This document shows positions 34,240-46,800 of a DNA stretch of 64,000 bases, piece after piece (positions within the stretch are counted from its first letter, which is position 1; each line of letters begins with the position of its first letter). The stretch is from positions 8,049,001 to 8,113,000 of the forward strand of contig NZ_CP163439.1 in NCBI RefSeq assembly GCF_041052385.1. Reading direction: 5' to 3'. Both the position numbers and the translations under genes were made by a program. Under the pieces are notes generated by a model that was not told the origin of the DNA, did not search any database, and was given only the letters and a program-made list of their open reading frames with translations. Source of the stretch: Streptomyces sp. R28 (GTDB lineage: Bacteria; Actinomycetota; Actinomycetes; Streptomycetales; Streptomycetaceae).

Positions 34240-37200
34240 GAGCCGATCGCGATCGTGGGCATGAGCTGCCGCTACCCCGGCGGTGTCACGAGCCCCGAGC
34301 AACTGTGGGAGCTCGTCGCCGCGGGCGGGGACGGGATCTCCCCGTTCCCCACCGACCGCGGCTGGGACGTGGAAGGGCTCTTCAGCTCCGACCCGGGCGA
34401 GTCCGGTACGTCGTACGTGCAAGAGGGCGGCTTCCTGCACGAGGCCGGCGCCTTCGACCCGGGATTCTTCGGGATCTCGCCGCGTGAGGCGCTGGCGATG
34501 GACCCGCAGCAGCGGCTGCTCCTCGAGGTGTCCTGGGAGGCCTTCGAGCGCGCCGGCATCGACCCGACCTCGCTCAAGGGGAGCAGGACCGGAGTGTTCG
34601 CGGGCCTGATGTACCACGACTACATCAGCCAGCTGCAGTCCGTACCGGACGGTGTGGAAGGCTACTTGGGCACGGGCAACTCCGGCAGCGTCCTCTCCGG
34701 CCGCGTCTCCTACACGCTGGGCCTTGAGGGCCCGGCGGTGACGGTGGACACGGCGTGCTCGTCGTCGCTGGTCGCCCTCCACTTCGCGGTGCAGGCGCTG
34801 CGGTCGGGCGAATGCTCGATGGCGCTGGCCGGCGGTGTGACGGTCATGGCGACTCCCGGCCCGTTCGTGGACTTCAGCCGCCAGCGCGGCCTGTCGTTCG
34901 ACGGCCGCTGCAAATCCTTCGCCGCCGGCGCGGACGGCACGGGATGGGCCGAGGGCGCGGGCGTGCTCGTGGTGGAGCGTCTCTCCGACGCGCGCCGCCT
35001 CGGACACCAGGTGCTGGCCGTCGTACGGGGTTCGGCGGTCAACCAGGACGGCGCGAGCAGTGGCCTCACGGCCCCCAACGGCCCCGCGCAGCAGCGTGTC
35101 ATCCGCCAGGCCCTGGCCGGTGCGAGGCTCGCCCCCGAACAGATCGACGCGGTGGAGGCGCACGGTACGGGTACGACGTTGGGTGACCCGATCGAGGCGC
35201 AGGCGCTGATCGCGACGTATGGCCAGGGCCGTCCGGAGGGCCGTCCGCTGTGGCTCGGTTCACTGAAGTCGAACATCGGTCACACGCAGGCGGCCGCGGG
35301 CGTCGCCGGGATCATCAAGATGGTCATGGCGATGCGGCACGGTGTGCTGCCGCAGACCCTGCACGTGGACGAGCCGACGCCTCAGGTCGACTGGTCGGCG
35401 GGGGCTGTTGAGCTGCTGGCGGAGCCGGTGGAGTGGCCGGAGACGGGTGAGCCGCGCCGCGTGGGTGTCTCGTCGTTCGGCGTCAGCGGCACGAATGCGC
35501 ATGTGGTGCTGGAGCAGGCGCCGGAGGTTGAGGAGCCGGAGGCGGCCGGGAATCCGGTGGCGTTGCCGTTGGTGCCGTGGGTGGTGTCGGCGAAGTCCGA
35601 GGAGGCTCTGGCGGGGCAGGTGGGGCGACTGCGGTCGTTCGTCGCCGAGCGTCCCGGCGGCTCCGAGTTGTCGCCGGTGGATGTGGGTTTCTCGCTGGCT
35701 ACGACGCGTGCGGTGCTGGAGCACCGGGCGGTGCTGATCGGCGGCGAGCAGGTGGCCGAGGGTTCGGTGTCGCCGGGTCGGGTGGGTGTGCTGTTCTCGG
35801 GCCAAGGTTCGCAACGGGCCGGTATGGGCCGGGAGTTGTACGAGGCGTATCCCGTTTTCGCGGACGCGTTCGACGCGGTGTGTGCGGAGCTGGACCGTCA
35901 CTTGGACCAGTCCCTGCGTGAGGTCGTCTTCGAGGGTGGTGAGCTACTGGATCAGACGCAGTTCACGCAGGCGGGTCTCTTCGCGCTGGAGGTGTCCCTC
36001 TTCCGTCTCGTCGAGGCGTGGGGTGTGAAGCCGGACTACCTGCTCGGGCACTCGATCGGTGAGTTGTCGGCTGCGTACGTGGCCGGGGTGCTGTCGCTCG
36101 AAGACGCTGCTGCTCTCGTGGCGGCGCGGGGTCGCCTGATGCAGGCGCTTCCGGCCGGCGGGGCGATGGTGTCGTTGCAGGCGGCGGAGGACGAGGTCGT
36201 CCCGTTGCTGGTCGAGGGTGTGTCCGTCGCCGCGCTCAACGGGCCCAACGCCACGGTGATTTCGGGCGACGAGGCAGAGGTCCTGCGGATCGCCGCGCAT
36301 TTTGAGGGTGAGGGTCGTAAGACCAAGCGGTTGCGGGTGAGCCATGCCTTCCACTCGCCGCGTATGGACGGGATGCTCGACGACTTCCGTGCCGTGGCCG
36401 AAGGCCTGACCTTCAATGCCCCGCAGCTGTCGATCGTCTCGGATGTGACGGGCGAGGTCCTGTCGGCGGAGGAGATCCAGGACCCGGAGTACTGGGTTCG
36501 CCACGTCCGTGAGGCCGTCCGTTTCCTGGACGGGGTCCGCACCCTGGAAGCGGAAGGCGTGACCGCGTTCCTGGAGCTCGGCCCCGACGGAGTCCTCTCC
36601 GCGATGGCACAGGACTGCGTGACGTCCGGCTCCGGCGCCGAGCAGCAGCTCACCTTCGTACCCGCCTTCCGCAAGAACCGTGACGAGCCGAAGAGCCTGC
36701 TCACCTCCCTCGCTGAACTCCACGTACACGGCAAGGCAGTTGACTGGTCCGCGTACTTCGCCGGTACCGACGCCCGCCGCGTCGACCTGCCCACCTACGC
36801 CTTCCAGCACCAGCAGTTCTGGCCGCAGGGGCAGGCCGCGTCGGTCGTCGCCGCGGCCGATCCGGTGGACGCCAGGTTCTGGGAGGCCGTCGAGCAGGGG
36901 GACCTGGCGGCGCTGGTAGGCACGCTCGGTGTCGAGGACGAGACGCTGGCGGCTCTCGGCGACCTGCTGCCCGTGCTGTCCGCGTGGCGGCGGCAGCGGC
37001 GCGACGCGTCGAAGGTCGACGGCTGGCGCTACCGCATCACCTGGAAGCCGCTGACGCTTCAGGCGGACACCGGACTCGGCGGGCCCTGGCTGCTGGTCGT
37101 GCCCGATGCCGGGGCCGTTGAGACGGCGGACGCCGTCGGGCGGGCGCTCGCCGCCGGTGGCGCCGAGGTCGTGACGGTGCCCGTCGCGGCGGGCGGTACC

Positions 37201-40200
37201 GACCGCGAGGAGCTCGCCCGGGCGCTGCGCGAAGCGCTGCCCGAGGGTCGGCCGGTCGGCGGCATCGTGTCGCTGACCGCGCTCGACGAGGAGCCCGACC
37301 GCGCGCACCCGACGCTCCCGGGCGGTGTCGCCGCCCTGCTGGCCCTGATGCAGGTCCTGGTGGAGCAGGGCGTGGACGCTCCGCTGTGGTGCGTGACGCG
37401 CGGCGCCGTGTCCATCGGCCGGTCCGAATCGGTCTCGGGCGCGGTGCAGGCACAGACCTGGGGCCTCGGCCGGGTCTTCGGCCTGGAGCACCCCAACCGT
37501 TGGGGCGGGCTGATCGACCTTCCTGTGGAGCTGGACACGCTGGACGCACGTGCCTGGTCGAGGCTGCCGGGCGTCCTGGCGGACCCGGCCGGCGAGGACC
37601 AGGTGGCACTGCGGTCGGGCGGCGTGTTCGGACGCCGTCTCGTCCGGGCCCCGGAGGGCGACGAGCGGACGTCCGAGCCCTGGCGCCCGCAGGGCACGGC
37701 CCTGATCACCGGGGGTGTGGGTGCCCTCGGCGCCCACACCGCGCGGTGGCTCGCCCGCGCCGGCGTGGAGCATCTGGTGCTCACCAGCCGGCGAGGCGCG
37801 GAGACTGCCGGTGCCGCCGAACTCGAGGCCGAACTGACCGCGTCGGGCGCGCGGGTGACGATCGCGGCCTGCGACGTCGCCGACCGCGAGGCGCTGGCCG
37901 AGCTCGTCGCCCGGGTGCAGGAGGAGGACGGCAGGCCCATCCGCGCGGTGGTCCACGCCGCGGGCGTCACCACCCAGGCGGGGCTCGCCGACGCGGACCC
38001 GGCCGCCTTTGCCGACGCCCTCGCCGCGAAGGCGACCGGTGCCGCCAACCTCGATGTGCTCTTCGGCGCCGACACCCGTGACTCGCTGGATGCCTTTGTC
38101 CTCTTCGCCTCGGGCGCCGGGGTGTGGGGCGGCGCGAGCCAGGGCGCCTACGCCACCGGCAACGCCTACCTCGACGGCCTCGCCGAACACCGGCGGGCCC
38201 GCGGCCTCACGGCCACGTCGATCTCCTGGGGCGGCTGGTCCGGAGGCGGCATGGCCGTGGGCACGGCACAGGAGATGCTCGCCCGCCGTGGACTCAACGG
38301 AATGGACCCGGAGCTTGCGGTCGGCGCCCTGGTCCGGGCGGTCGGCTCGGGGGCGACCTGCCTGACCGTCGCGGACGTCGACTGGGCCTTGTTCGCACCC
38401 GCCTTCACCATGGCCCGCCCAAGGCCCCTCATCGGTGACATCCCCGAGGTCGCGGAGGCCCTGCGCGCGCCGAGGCCGACGGCACGAGCGGACGGGACGT
38501 CGCCGAGGCGCTGCGTGAGCGGCTGGGCGCGCTGCCGCGGGCCGAACGCGACAGGACGCTGCTCGACCTGGTCAGGGCGGAGGCCGCGGCCGTGCTCGGC
38601 CATCCGTCGCCCGACGCCGTCGCCCCGGACCGGGCCTTCAGCGAGCTGGGCTTCGACTCGCTCACCGCGGTCGAACTGCGCAACCGCCTGAACGCCGCCA
38701 CCGGCCTGACCCTGCCCACCACTCTCGTCTTCGACCACCCCACGTCGGCCGACATCGCCCTGCGCCTCCTCGCACCTCAGCTCGGCGCCGCCGAGCCGAC
38801 CGCGGAACCGGCCGGGGACACGGCGGCCCGGCCGTCGGCGCATGCCGACGACGAGCCCATCGCGATCGTCTCCATGGGCTGCCGGTACCCGGGCGGCGTT
38901 CGGACGCCGGAGGACCTGTGGCGCCTGGTGGCGTCGGGCGGCGACGGGATGAGCGAGTTCCCGTACGACCGCGGCTGGGACATGGACCAGCTGTACCGCG
39001 GCGACAACGGACAGCCCGTCACCACCCAGGCCCACGAGGGCGGATTCGTCCACGATGTCGCGGAGTTCGACGCCTCCCTCTTCGGTATCTCGCCCCGCGA
39101 GGCCCTCGGCATGGACCCGCAGCAGCGGCTGCTCCTGGAGACCGCCTGGGAGACCTTCGAGCGGGCCGGGATCAGCCCGGCCTCGCTGCGCGGAAGCCGC
39201 ACCGGCGTGTTCACCGGCACCAACGGCCAGGACTACGCGACGGTCCTGCTCGGCTCGGCCGACGCCGGTGCGGGTTCCCTCGCCACGAGCAACGCGGCCA
39301 GCGTCGTGTCGGGCCGCCTCTCGTACACGTTCGGCCTCGAAGGCCCGGCGGTGACGGTGGACACGGCGTGCTCGTCGTCCCTGGTCGCCCTGCACCTCGC
39401 GGCGCAGGCGCTGCGGTCGGGGGAGTGCTCGATGGCCCTGGCCGGCGGTGCCACCGTGATGTCGACCCCCGCGGCGTTCATGGAGTTCAGCAGGCAGGGG
39501 GCGCTGGCCACGGACGGCCGGTGCAAGTCCTTCGCGGAGGCGGCGGACGGCACGGGCTGGGGCGAGGGCGTGGGCCTGCTGCTCCTGGAGCGGCTCTCGG
39601 ACGCCCGCCGCAACGGCCACCAGGTGCTGGGGGTCGTCCGCGGTTCCGCCGTCAACCAGGACGGCGCGTCCAACGGCCTTACCGCCCCGAACGGCCCGTC
39701 CCAGCAGCGCGTCATACGCCAGGCCCTCGCCTCGGCCGGGCTGTCGACGGCGGACATCGACGCCGTGGAGGGCCACGGTACGGGTACGACGCTGGGCGAC
39801 CCGATCGAGGCGCAGGCACTCATCGCGACGTATGGCCAGGGCCGTCCGGAGGGCCGTCCGCTGTGGCTCGGTTCGCTGAAGTCGAACATCGGTCACACGC
39901 AGGCCGCCGCCGGCGTCGCGGGTGTCATCAAGATGGTCATGGCGATGCGCGAAGGGCTACTGCCGCAGACCCTGCATGTGGACGAGCCGTCCTCGCACGT
40001 GGACTGGTCGGCGGGCGCCGTCGAGCTCCTGACGGAGCCGGTCGACTGGCCGGAGACGGGTGAGCCGCGCCGCGCGGCGGTGTCGTCCTTCGGCGTCAGC
40101 GGCACGAACGCACATGTAGTGCTGGAGCAGGCACCGGAGGCCGAGGAGCCGGAGACGGCTGCTTCGGTGACGTTGCCAATGGTGCCGGTGGTGCCGGTGG

Positions 40201-43200
40201 TGCCGTGGGTGGTGTCGGGTCGTTCCTCGGGAGCTTTGTCCGCGCAGGTGGGGCGGCTGAGGTCGTTCGTCGCCGAGCGGCCCGGCGGCTCTGAGTTGTC
40301 TCCGGTGGATGTGGGGTTCTCGCTGGCTACGACGCGTGCGGTGCTGGAGCACCGGGCGGTGCTGATCGGTGAGCGGACGGTACAGGGTTCGGTGTCGCCC
40401 GGTAAGACGGGTGTGCTGTTCTCGGGTCAGGGCTCGCAACGGCCCGCTATGGGGCGGGAGTTGTACGAGGCGTATCCCGCCTTCGCGGATGCGTTCGATG
40501 CGGTGTGCGTGGAGCTGGACCGTCATCTGGAGCGGCCGCTGCGTGAGGTCGTCTTCGACGGTGGCGAGCTGCTGGATCAGACGCAGTTCACGCAGGCCGG
40601 GCTGTTCGCGCTGGAGGTGTCACTCTTCCGTCTCGTCGAGGCGTGGGGCGTGCGGCCCGATTTCCTGCTGGGCCACTCGATTGGTGAGTTGTCGGCTGCG
40701 TACGTCGCTGGGGTGCTGTCGCTGGAGGATGCGGCGGAGCTGGTGGCGGCGCGGGGTCGGCTGATGCAGGCGCTTCCGGCTGGTGGGGCGATGGTGTCGT
40801 TGCAGGCGGCGGAGGATGAGGTCGTCCCGTTGCTGGTCGAGGGTGTGTCCGTCGCCGCGCTCAACGGGCCCAACGCCACGGTGATTTCGGGCGACGAGGC
40901 AGAGGTCCTGCGGATCGCCGCGCATTTTGAGGGTGAGGGTCGTAAGACCAAGCGGTTGCGGGTGAGCCATGCGTTCCACTCGCCGCGTATGGACGGGATG
41001 CTCGACGACTTCCGTGCCGTGGCCGAAGGCCTGACCTTCAATGCCCCGCAGCTGTCGATCGTCTCGGATGTGACGGGCGAGGTCCTGTCGGCGGAGGAGA
41101 TCCAGGACCCGGAGTACTGGGTTCGCCACGTCCGTGAGGCCGTCCGTTTCCTGGACGGGGTCCGCACCCTGGAAGCGGAAGGCGTGACCGCGTTCCTGGA
41201 GCTCGGCCCCGACGGAGTCCTCTCCGCCATGGCCCAGGACTGCGTGACGTCCGGCTCCGACGAGCAGCAGCTCACCTTCGTACCCGCCCTCCGCAAGAAC
41301 CGTGACGAGCCCGACGCGCTCCTCACCTCCCTCGCCGAACTCCACGTACACGGCAAGGCAGTTGACTGGCCGGCGTACTTCTCAGGCACCGGCGCCCGCC
41401 GCGTCGACCTGCCCACCTACGCCTTCCAGCACGACCGCTACTGGCCGAGCGCGCCTGCCCCGGTGTCCGTCCGGGCGGACGGTGGACAGCACTCGGTGGA
41501 CGCCGAGTTCTGGGGCGTGGTCGAGCGCGGCGACGTGGACGAGCTGGCCAGGACCCTTGACCTCGCCGACAGCGGGGGGTCTTCTCTGGCGAGCGTGCTG
41601 CCCGCCCTCTCCAGCTGGCACCGGAAGCGCAGCGAGGACTCGGCCGTCGCCGCATGGCGGTACCGCGTGACGTGGCAGCCGCTCACGGATGCGGGCACCC
41701 CGGGCGCCACGGCCACGCCGAACACTCCCTTGCTCAATGGGACTTGGGTGCTCGCGGTGCCCGAGACGGATGCCGCGAGCCCTGCCGTGACCGACTGCGC
41801 GACGGCACTGCGCGAGCACGGTGCGAACGTGATCGTGCTGCCCGTGGACGGCGGGCGGGACACCGTGAAGGACCTCGCCGAGCGGCTCGGCACAGCGGTC
41901 GCCGAGCCCGGGACGCTCTCCGGAGTGCTGTCGCTGCTCAGCTTCGACGAGCGACCGCACCCCGTGCACGCGGTGCTGCCGGTCGGTTCGTTCGCCGTGC
42001 TGGCCCTGCTGCGCGCGATGACCGAGCTGGGCCTTGAGGCGCCCCTGTGGTGTGCCACGCGGACCGCTGTCTCCGTACGCCGCTCCGACGTCCTCGCGCG
42101 GCCGGCGCAGGCTCAGACGTGGGGGCTCGGACGGGTCGCCTCGCTGGAGCACCCGAAGCTGTGGGGCGGTCTGGTCGACCTGCCGGAGCACGTGGACGCG
42201 ACCGCGCTGAACTGCCTGGTGTCGGTTCTCGCGCGAACCGACCACGAGGACCAGGTGGCCGTGCGCGAGGCCGGTGTGCTGACTCGGCGCGTGGTGCCCG
42301 CTCCGCTCGACGGGTCGGTGCCCGTCAAGCCCTGGAAGCCGTCGGGCACGGCGATCATCACCGGAGGCACGGGCGCGCTCGGCGGCCATGTCGCACGGTG
42401 GCTCGCCGGCAACGGAGCCGAGCACGTCGTCCTCACCAGCCGTAGCGGCGGCAAGGCCGCCGGAATCGACGAACTGGTCGTGGACATCGAGAAGTCGGGC
42501 GCCAGGGTCACCGTCGCGGCATGCGACGTGACCGACCGTGCGGCGGTCGCCGCGCTCCTGGCGAAGCTCGCCGCGGACGGGGACGTGGTGCGCACCGTCG
42601 TGCACGCCGCCGGAGTCGGCGTGCTCGCGCCCCTGGCGGTGACGGACGACGTCCTCTTCGCGGACATCGCGTCCGCGAAGGTCGCCGGAGCCAGGCACCT
42701 GGACGAGCTCCTCGACCGGGAGAGCCTCGACGCGGTCGTCTACTTCTCGTCCGTCTCGGCGATCTGGGGCGTCGGCGACCACGGCGCCTACGCGGCGGCC
42801 AACGCCTACACGGACGCCCTCGCCGAGCAGCGCCGGGCCGAGGGCGTGCCTGCCCTGTCGGTGGCGTGGGGCCCGTGGGCCGGCGGCGGCATGGTCAGCG
42901 ACGACGCGAAGATCCTCCTGGACCGCCAGGGCGTGCGCCTCATCCAGCCGGAGACGGGCATGACCGCGCTCCGGCAGGCCCTGGAGAACGACGACACGTC
43001 CGTGGTGGTGGCCGACGTCGACTGGGAGCGTTTCGCGCCCGTCTTCACCATGGCCCGCGAACGCCCCCTGATCGGTGACATCCCCCAGGTGAGGGCCGCG
43101 GTGACGGCCCCGGACGCGGGCCGGGCCGAGGAGAGGGGCGAGGCCCACACGCTCCGCGCGGAACTGACCGTGCTGGCCGAGCCCGACCGGGAGCGGCTGC

Positions 43201-43664
43201 TCCTCGACCTGGTGCGGGAGCACGCGGCGACGGTGCTCGGGCACGCGAGGCCGGACGGCGTCGAACCGGGCCGGGCGTTCCGCGAACTCGGCTTCGACTC
43301 GCTCACCGCCGTCGAACTGCGCAACCGGCTCGACGCCGCGACCGGCCTGCGGCTGCCCGCGACCTCCGTGTTCGACCATCCGACGCCGGCCGCGCTCGCC
43401 CGCCACCTGCAGGCGGAGATCCTGCAGGAGACGGAGGGCGATCTGCCGCCCGGCACCGAACTCGACCGCCTCGAACAGGTCCTCGCCGCCCGCGCACACG
43501 ACGACATCGGGCGCGTACGGGTGGTCATGCGCCTGGAGTCCCTCCTGTCCAGGCTCAACGAGACCCACGGGCCGCAGGACCGGACGGCCACCGCGGAGCG
43601 GTTCGAGTCCGCGACGAACGAGGAGCTGTTCGACCTGATCGACAACGACCTCGGGATCTCTTGA
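34141..43664 (+). CDS. Type I modular polyketide synthase, modules H and I, with an apparent frameshift near 38470
   Basis: This is a bimodular cis-AT PKS subunit of about 3,173 residues if the frame break is repaired. The order is N-docking helix (MANEEKFLAYL onward), module H (KS, malonyl AT, A1-type KR, ACP), module I (KS, malonyl AT, A2-type KR, ACP) and a C-terminal docking region. As written, the frame from 34141 covers KS, AT and KR of module H, then turns to nonsense after 38470 and stops at 38691. The ACP of H and all of I continue in the third frame to the stop at 43662-43664. The two halves join cleanly if two bases are removed from, or one added to, the GCGCGCGC run at 38463-38470. 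I read this as one gene with a sequencing error or a recent mutation. It should accept the chain from gene 2 and add two hydroxyl-bearing units before passing to gene 4, 48 bp downstream. Confidence 0.9.
36193..36602 (+). repeat. Near-identical malonyl-AT block, module H copy
   Basis: This stretch matches 40818-41227 (module I) at a constant offset of 4,625 bases. I see a single mismatch (36348) in about 410 bases. The block ends with a mismatch at 36603. Confidence 0.88.
38462..38475 (+). other. Frameshift site in gene 3 (GCGCGCGC run)
   Basis: Upstream the first frame reads sensible KR-ACP linker (IGDIPEVAEALRA). From 38469 the third frame reads sensible linker (AEADGTSGRDVAEALRERL) leading into a normal ACP. 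The switch falls on the dinucleotide run TGCGCGCGCC. This fits two extra bases or one missing base, a typical error point in high-GC DNA. Confidence 0.85.
38853..43424 (+). other. PKS module I: KS-AT(malonyl)-KR(A2-type)-ACP
   Basis: The KS (38853-40136) has Cys at 39369. Its first His motif reads EGHGTGT rather than EAHGTGT, and its N-terminus reads IVSMGCRYPGG. The AT (40410-41243) has GHSIGE (Ser 40677) and HAFH (40968-40979), hence malonyl-CoA. The KR (42342-42893) has TGGTGALG, Trp 42765, His 42780 three residues before Tyr 42789, Ser 42750 and Asn 42801, the A2 signature. The ACP (43200-43424) has Ser at 43299. Predicted outcome is a hydroxyl. The AT is nearly identical to that of module H over about 410 bp. 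Confidence 0.93.
40818..41227 (+). repeat. Near-identical malonyl-AT block, module I copy
   Basis: This is the partner of 36193-36602. With the frameshifted linker between them, the two copies bracket a 4.6-kb interval that homologous recombination could delete in frame, fusing modules H and I. Confidence 0.88.
43425..43661 (+). other. C-terminal docking region of gene 3
   Basis: About 79 residues contain a helix LDRLEQVLAAR, a second helix around RVVMRLESLLSRL and the acidic terminal helix EELFDLIDNDLGIS. The predicted partner is the N-terminal helix of gene 4. Confidence 0.8.
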
Positions 43665-43697
43665 CGTGACAAGCACGAACTTTCCTGCACGACTCAC

Positions 43698-43702
43698 GGG
43701 AG
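43698..43702 (+). promoter_or_regulatory. Ribosome binding site of gene 4
   Basis: GGGAG lies ten bases before the ATG at 43713. The 48-bp gap from gene 3 holds no hairpin, so genes 3 and 4 are probably on one transcript. A two-codon frame, ATG CAC TGA (43705-43713), ends on the first base of the gene 4 start codon. Confidence 0.6.
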
Positions 43703-43712
43703 CGATGCACTG

Positions 43713-43811
43713 ATGGCGGATGAAGAGAAGCTGCGCGAGTACCTGGCACGGGTGGTCGCCGAACTCCAGCAGACGCGCCAGCGGCTTCGCCATGCCGAGT
43801 CGGAGGAGTCG
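43713..43811 (+). other. N-terminal docking coiled coil of gene 4
   Basis: These 33 residues, MADEEKLREYLARVVAELQQ then RQRLRHAESEES, form a single amphipathic helix of the same class as in genes 2 and 3. They should pair with the acidic tail of gene 3. Confidence 0.85.
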
Positions 43812-46800
43812 GAGCCCGTCGCCATCGTCGCGATGAGCTGCCGCTACCCCGGTGACGTGCGCTCCCCGGAGCAGCTGTGGGAACTGGTGGCGTCCGGTGG
43901 CGACGCCATCGCGGAGTTCCCCACGGACCGCGGCTGGGACCTCGAGAAGCTGTACGACCCCGACCCGGAGCACGTGGGAACCTCCTACGCGAACCAGGGC
44001 GGATTCCTCTACGACGCCGCCGAGTTCGACCCGGGTCTCTTCGGGATCAGCCCGCGTGAGGCGCTGGCGATGGACCCGCAGCAGCGGCTCCTCCTGGAGA
44101 CCACCTGGGAGGTGCTGGAGCGCGCCGGCATCGACCCGCTCTCCGTGCGCGGCAGCCGCACCGGCGTCTTCATCGGAGCCTCCACCCAGGGTTACGGCAT
44201 CGGTGCCGGGGTCGCCCCCGGCGCGGACGCGCACGCCCTGACCGGCGACGCGGCATCCGTCCTCTCCGGTCGCGTCTCCTACACGCTGGGTCTGGAAGGC
44301 CCGGCGGTGACGGTGGACACGGCGTGCTCTTCGTCGCTGGTCGCCCTGCACTGGGCGATCCAGGCCCTGCGCTCGGGCGAGTGCACCCAGGCCGTCGCCG
44401 GTGGCGTCACCGTCATGTCCAACCCCGGTGTCTTCGTGGAGTTCTCCCGTCAGCGCGGCCTTGCCATGAACGGCCGGTGCAAGGCGTTCGCCGAGGCGGC
44501 GGACGGCACGGGCTGGGGCGAGGGCGTGGGCCTGCTGCTCCTGGAGCGCCTCTCGGACGCCCGCCGCAACGGACACGAGGTTCTCGCGGTCATCCGCGGT
44601 TCCGCCGTCAACCAGGACGGCGCTTCCAACGGCCTGACCGCCCCGAACGGCCCGTCCCAGCAGCGCGTCATCAGCCAGGCGCTGGCCGGGGCCCGGCTCT
44701 CCCCGACGCAGGTCGACGTCGTCGAGGGGCACGGTACGGGTACGACGCTGGGCGACCCGATCGAGGCGCAGGCACTGCTGGCCACATACGGCCAGGACCG
44801 CCCCGAGGGCCGGCCGCTGCTGCTGGGTTCGATCAAGTCGAACATCGGCCACACGCAGTCCGCGGCCGGTGTCGCGGGCGTCATCAAGATGGTCATGGCG
44901 ATGCGCCACGGGGTGGTGCCCCGGACCTTGCACGTGGACGCGCCGTCCTCCCATGTGGACTGGTCCGCCGGGTCGGTCGAACTGGTCAGCGAGCCGATGG
45001 CCTGGCCGGAGACGGGCGAGCCGCGTCGTGCGGGTGTCTCGTCGTTCGGTATCAGCGGCACGAACGCGCACGTGATCGTGGAGCAGTCACCCGAGGCGGA
45101 GCAGGCGGAGGCGGCCGGGGATCCGCTGGCGCTGCCGGTGGTGCCGTGGGTGGTCTCGGGACGCTCCGAGGCGGCGCTGGCGGACCAGGTGAAGCGGCTG
45201 AAGTCGTTCGTCGCCGGGCGTCCCGTCGGCTCTGAGCTGTCGCCGGTGGACGTCGGCTTCTCGCTGGCTACGACGCGTGCGGCGCTGGAACACCGGGCGG
45301 TCCTGATCGGCGGCGAGCAGGTGGCCGAGGGGTCGGTGTCGCCGGGTCGGGTGGGCGTGCTGTTCTCGGGGCAGGGCTCGCAACGGGCGGGTATGGGCCG
45401 GGAGTTGTATGAGGCGTATCCCGTCTTCGCGGATGTGTTTGATGCGGTGTGTGCGGAGTTGGACCGTCATCTGGAGCGGCCTCTTCGTGAGGTGGTGTTC
45501 GGTGAGGGTGAGCTGTTGGATCAGACGCAGTTCACGCAGGCGGGTCTGTTCGCTCTGGAAGTCGCGCTGTTTGAGCTGGTGACGTCGTGGGGTGTGAAGC
45601 CCGACTATCTGCTGGGCCACTCGATTGGTGAGTTGTCGGCTGCGTACGTCGCTGGGGTGCTGTCGCTGGAGGATGCGGCGGAGCTGGTGGCGGCGCGGGG
45701 TCGTCTGATGCAGGCGCTCCCGATGGACGGTGCGATGGTGTCGTTGCAGGCGGCGGAGGACGAGGTCGTCCCGTTGCTGGTCGAGGGTGTCTCGATCGCC
45801 GCGCTCAACGGCCCGCGCTCCACGGTGATTTCGGGCGACGAGGCGGAGGTCCTCCGGATCGCCGCGCACTTTGAGGGTGAGGGTCGTAAGACCAAGCGCC
45901 TGCGGGTGAGCCATGCGTTCCACTCGCCGCGTATGGACGGGATGCTCGACGATTTCCGCGCGGTCGCACAGGGGTTGACTTTCAATGCCCCGCAGCTGTC
46001 GATCGTCTCGGACGTGACGGGCGAGGTCCTGTCGGCCGAGGCGGTGCAGGACCCGGAGTACTGGGTTCGCCACGTCCGTGAAGCCGTCCGTTTCCTGGAC
46101 GGCGTCCGCACGCTGGAGTCTGCGGGCGTGACCGCGTTCCTGGAGCTGGGTCCGGATGGCGTGCTGTCCGCGATGGCGCAGGACTGCGTGACGTCCGGTT
46201 CCGAGGGCGGTGAGCTCGCCTTCGTGCCCGTTCTGCGTAAGAACCGCGAGGAGCCGGAGACCCTGCTCACCGCTCTCGCTCAACTCCACGTACGCGGCAA
46301 GGCAGTTGACTGGTCGGCGTACTTCTCCGGAGCCGGAGGCGGTGTCGGTGCCCGTCGTGTCGATCTGCCCACCTACGCCTTCCAGCACGAGCACTACTGG
46401 CCCGAGGCCGGCTCGCCGTTCACGGCGGACGGGTCCGCCTCCCTCGCCTCCTCGGTGGACGGTGCGTTCTGGGCCGCGGTGGAGCAGGAGGACGTGGGTG
46501 CGTTCGCGGCGGCTCTGGGCTCGGACGAGCTGGAGTCGTTGGGCGCGGCGTTGCCGGTCTTGTCGTCGTGGCGTCGGCAGTCCCGTGAGGTGGCGGTCGC
46601 TGACGCGTGGCGTTACCGGGTGACGTGGCAGCCGGTTTCGGGTGTCGATCGTGCTGGGCTGGAGGGGGCCTGGTTGGTGGTGGCGCCGTCGGCGTGTGCG
46701 GGTCATCCGGTGGTTGCGGGGATGCGTGCGTGTGGCGGGGAGGTTGTGGAGTGGCTGGTCGATGGTGGTGAGGTGAGCCGTGGGGCGCTCGCCGCACGGC

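Larger units (their letters stand above)
34240..38786 (+). other. PKS module H: KS-AT(malonyl)-KR(A1-type)-ACP, interrupted by the frameshift
   Basis: The KS (34240-35523) has Cys at 34756 and His at 35161 and 35281. The AT (35785-36618) has GHSIGE (Ser 36052) and HAFH (36343-36354), hence malonyl-CoA. The KR (37693-38253) has TGGVGALG, no LDD, Trp 38125, Ser 38110 (in FASGAG rather than FSSIAG), Tyr 38149 and Asn 38161, so it is an active A1-like reductase. The ACP (38559-38786, third frame) has LGFDSL with Ser at 38658. Predicted outcome is a hydroxyl. The frame break sits in the KR-ACP linker, so the ACP is lost unless the frame is restored. Confidence 0.88.

Noticed and set aside
38592..43664. 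A separate gene starting at 38592 with module I.
   Set aside because: The apparent start lies in the middle of the ACP of module H and has no ribosome site. The sequence upstream in the same frame continues the linker, so it is the rear part of gene 3.
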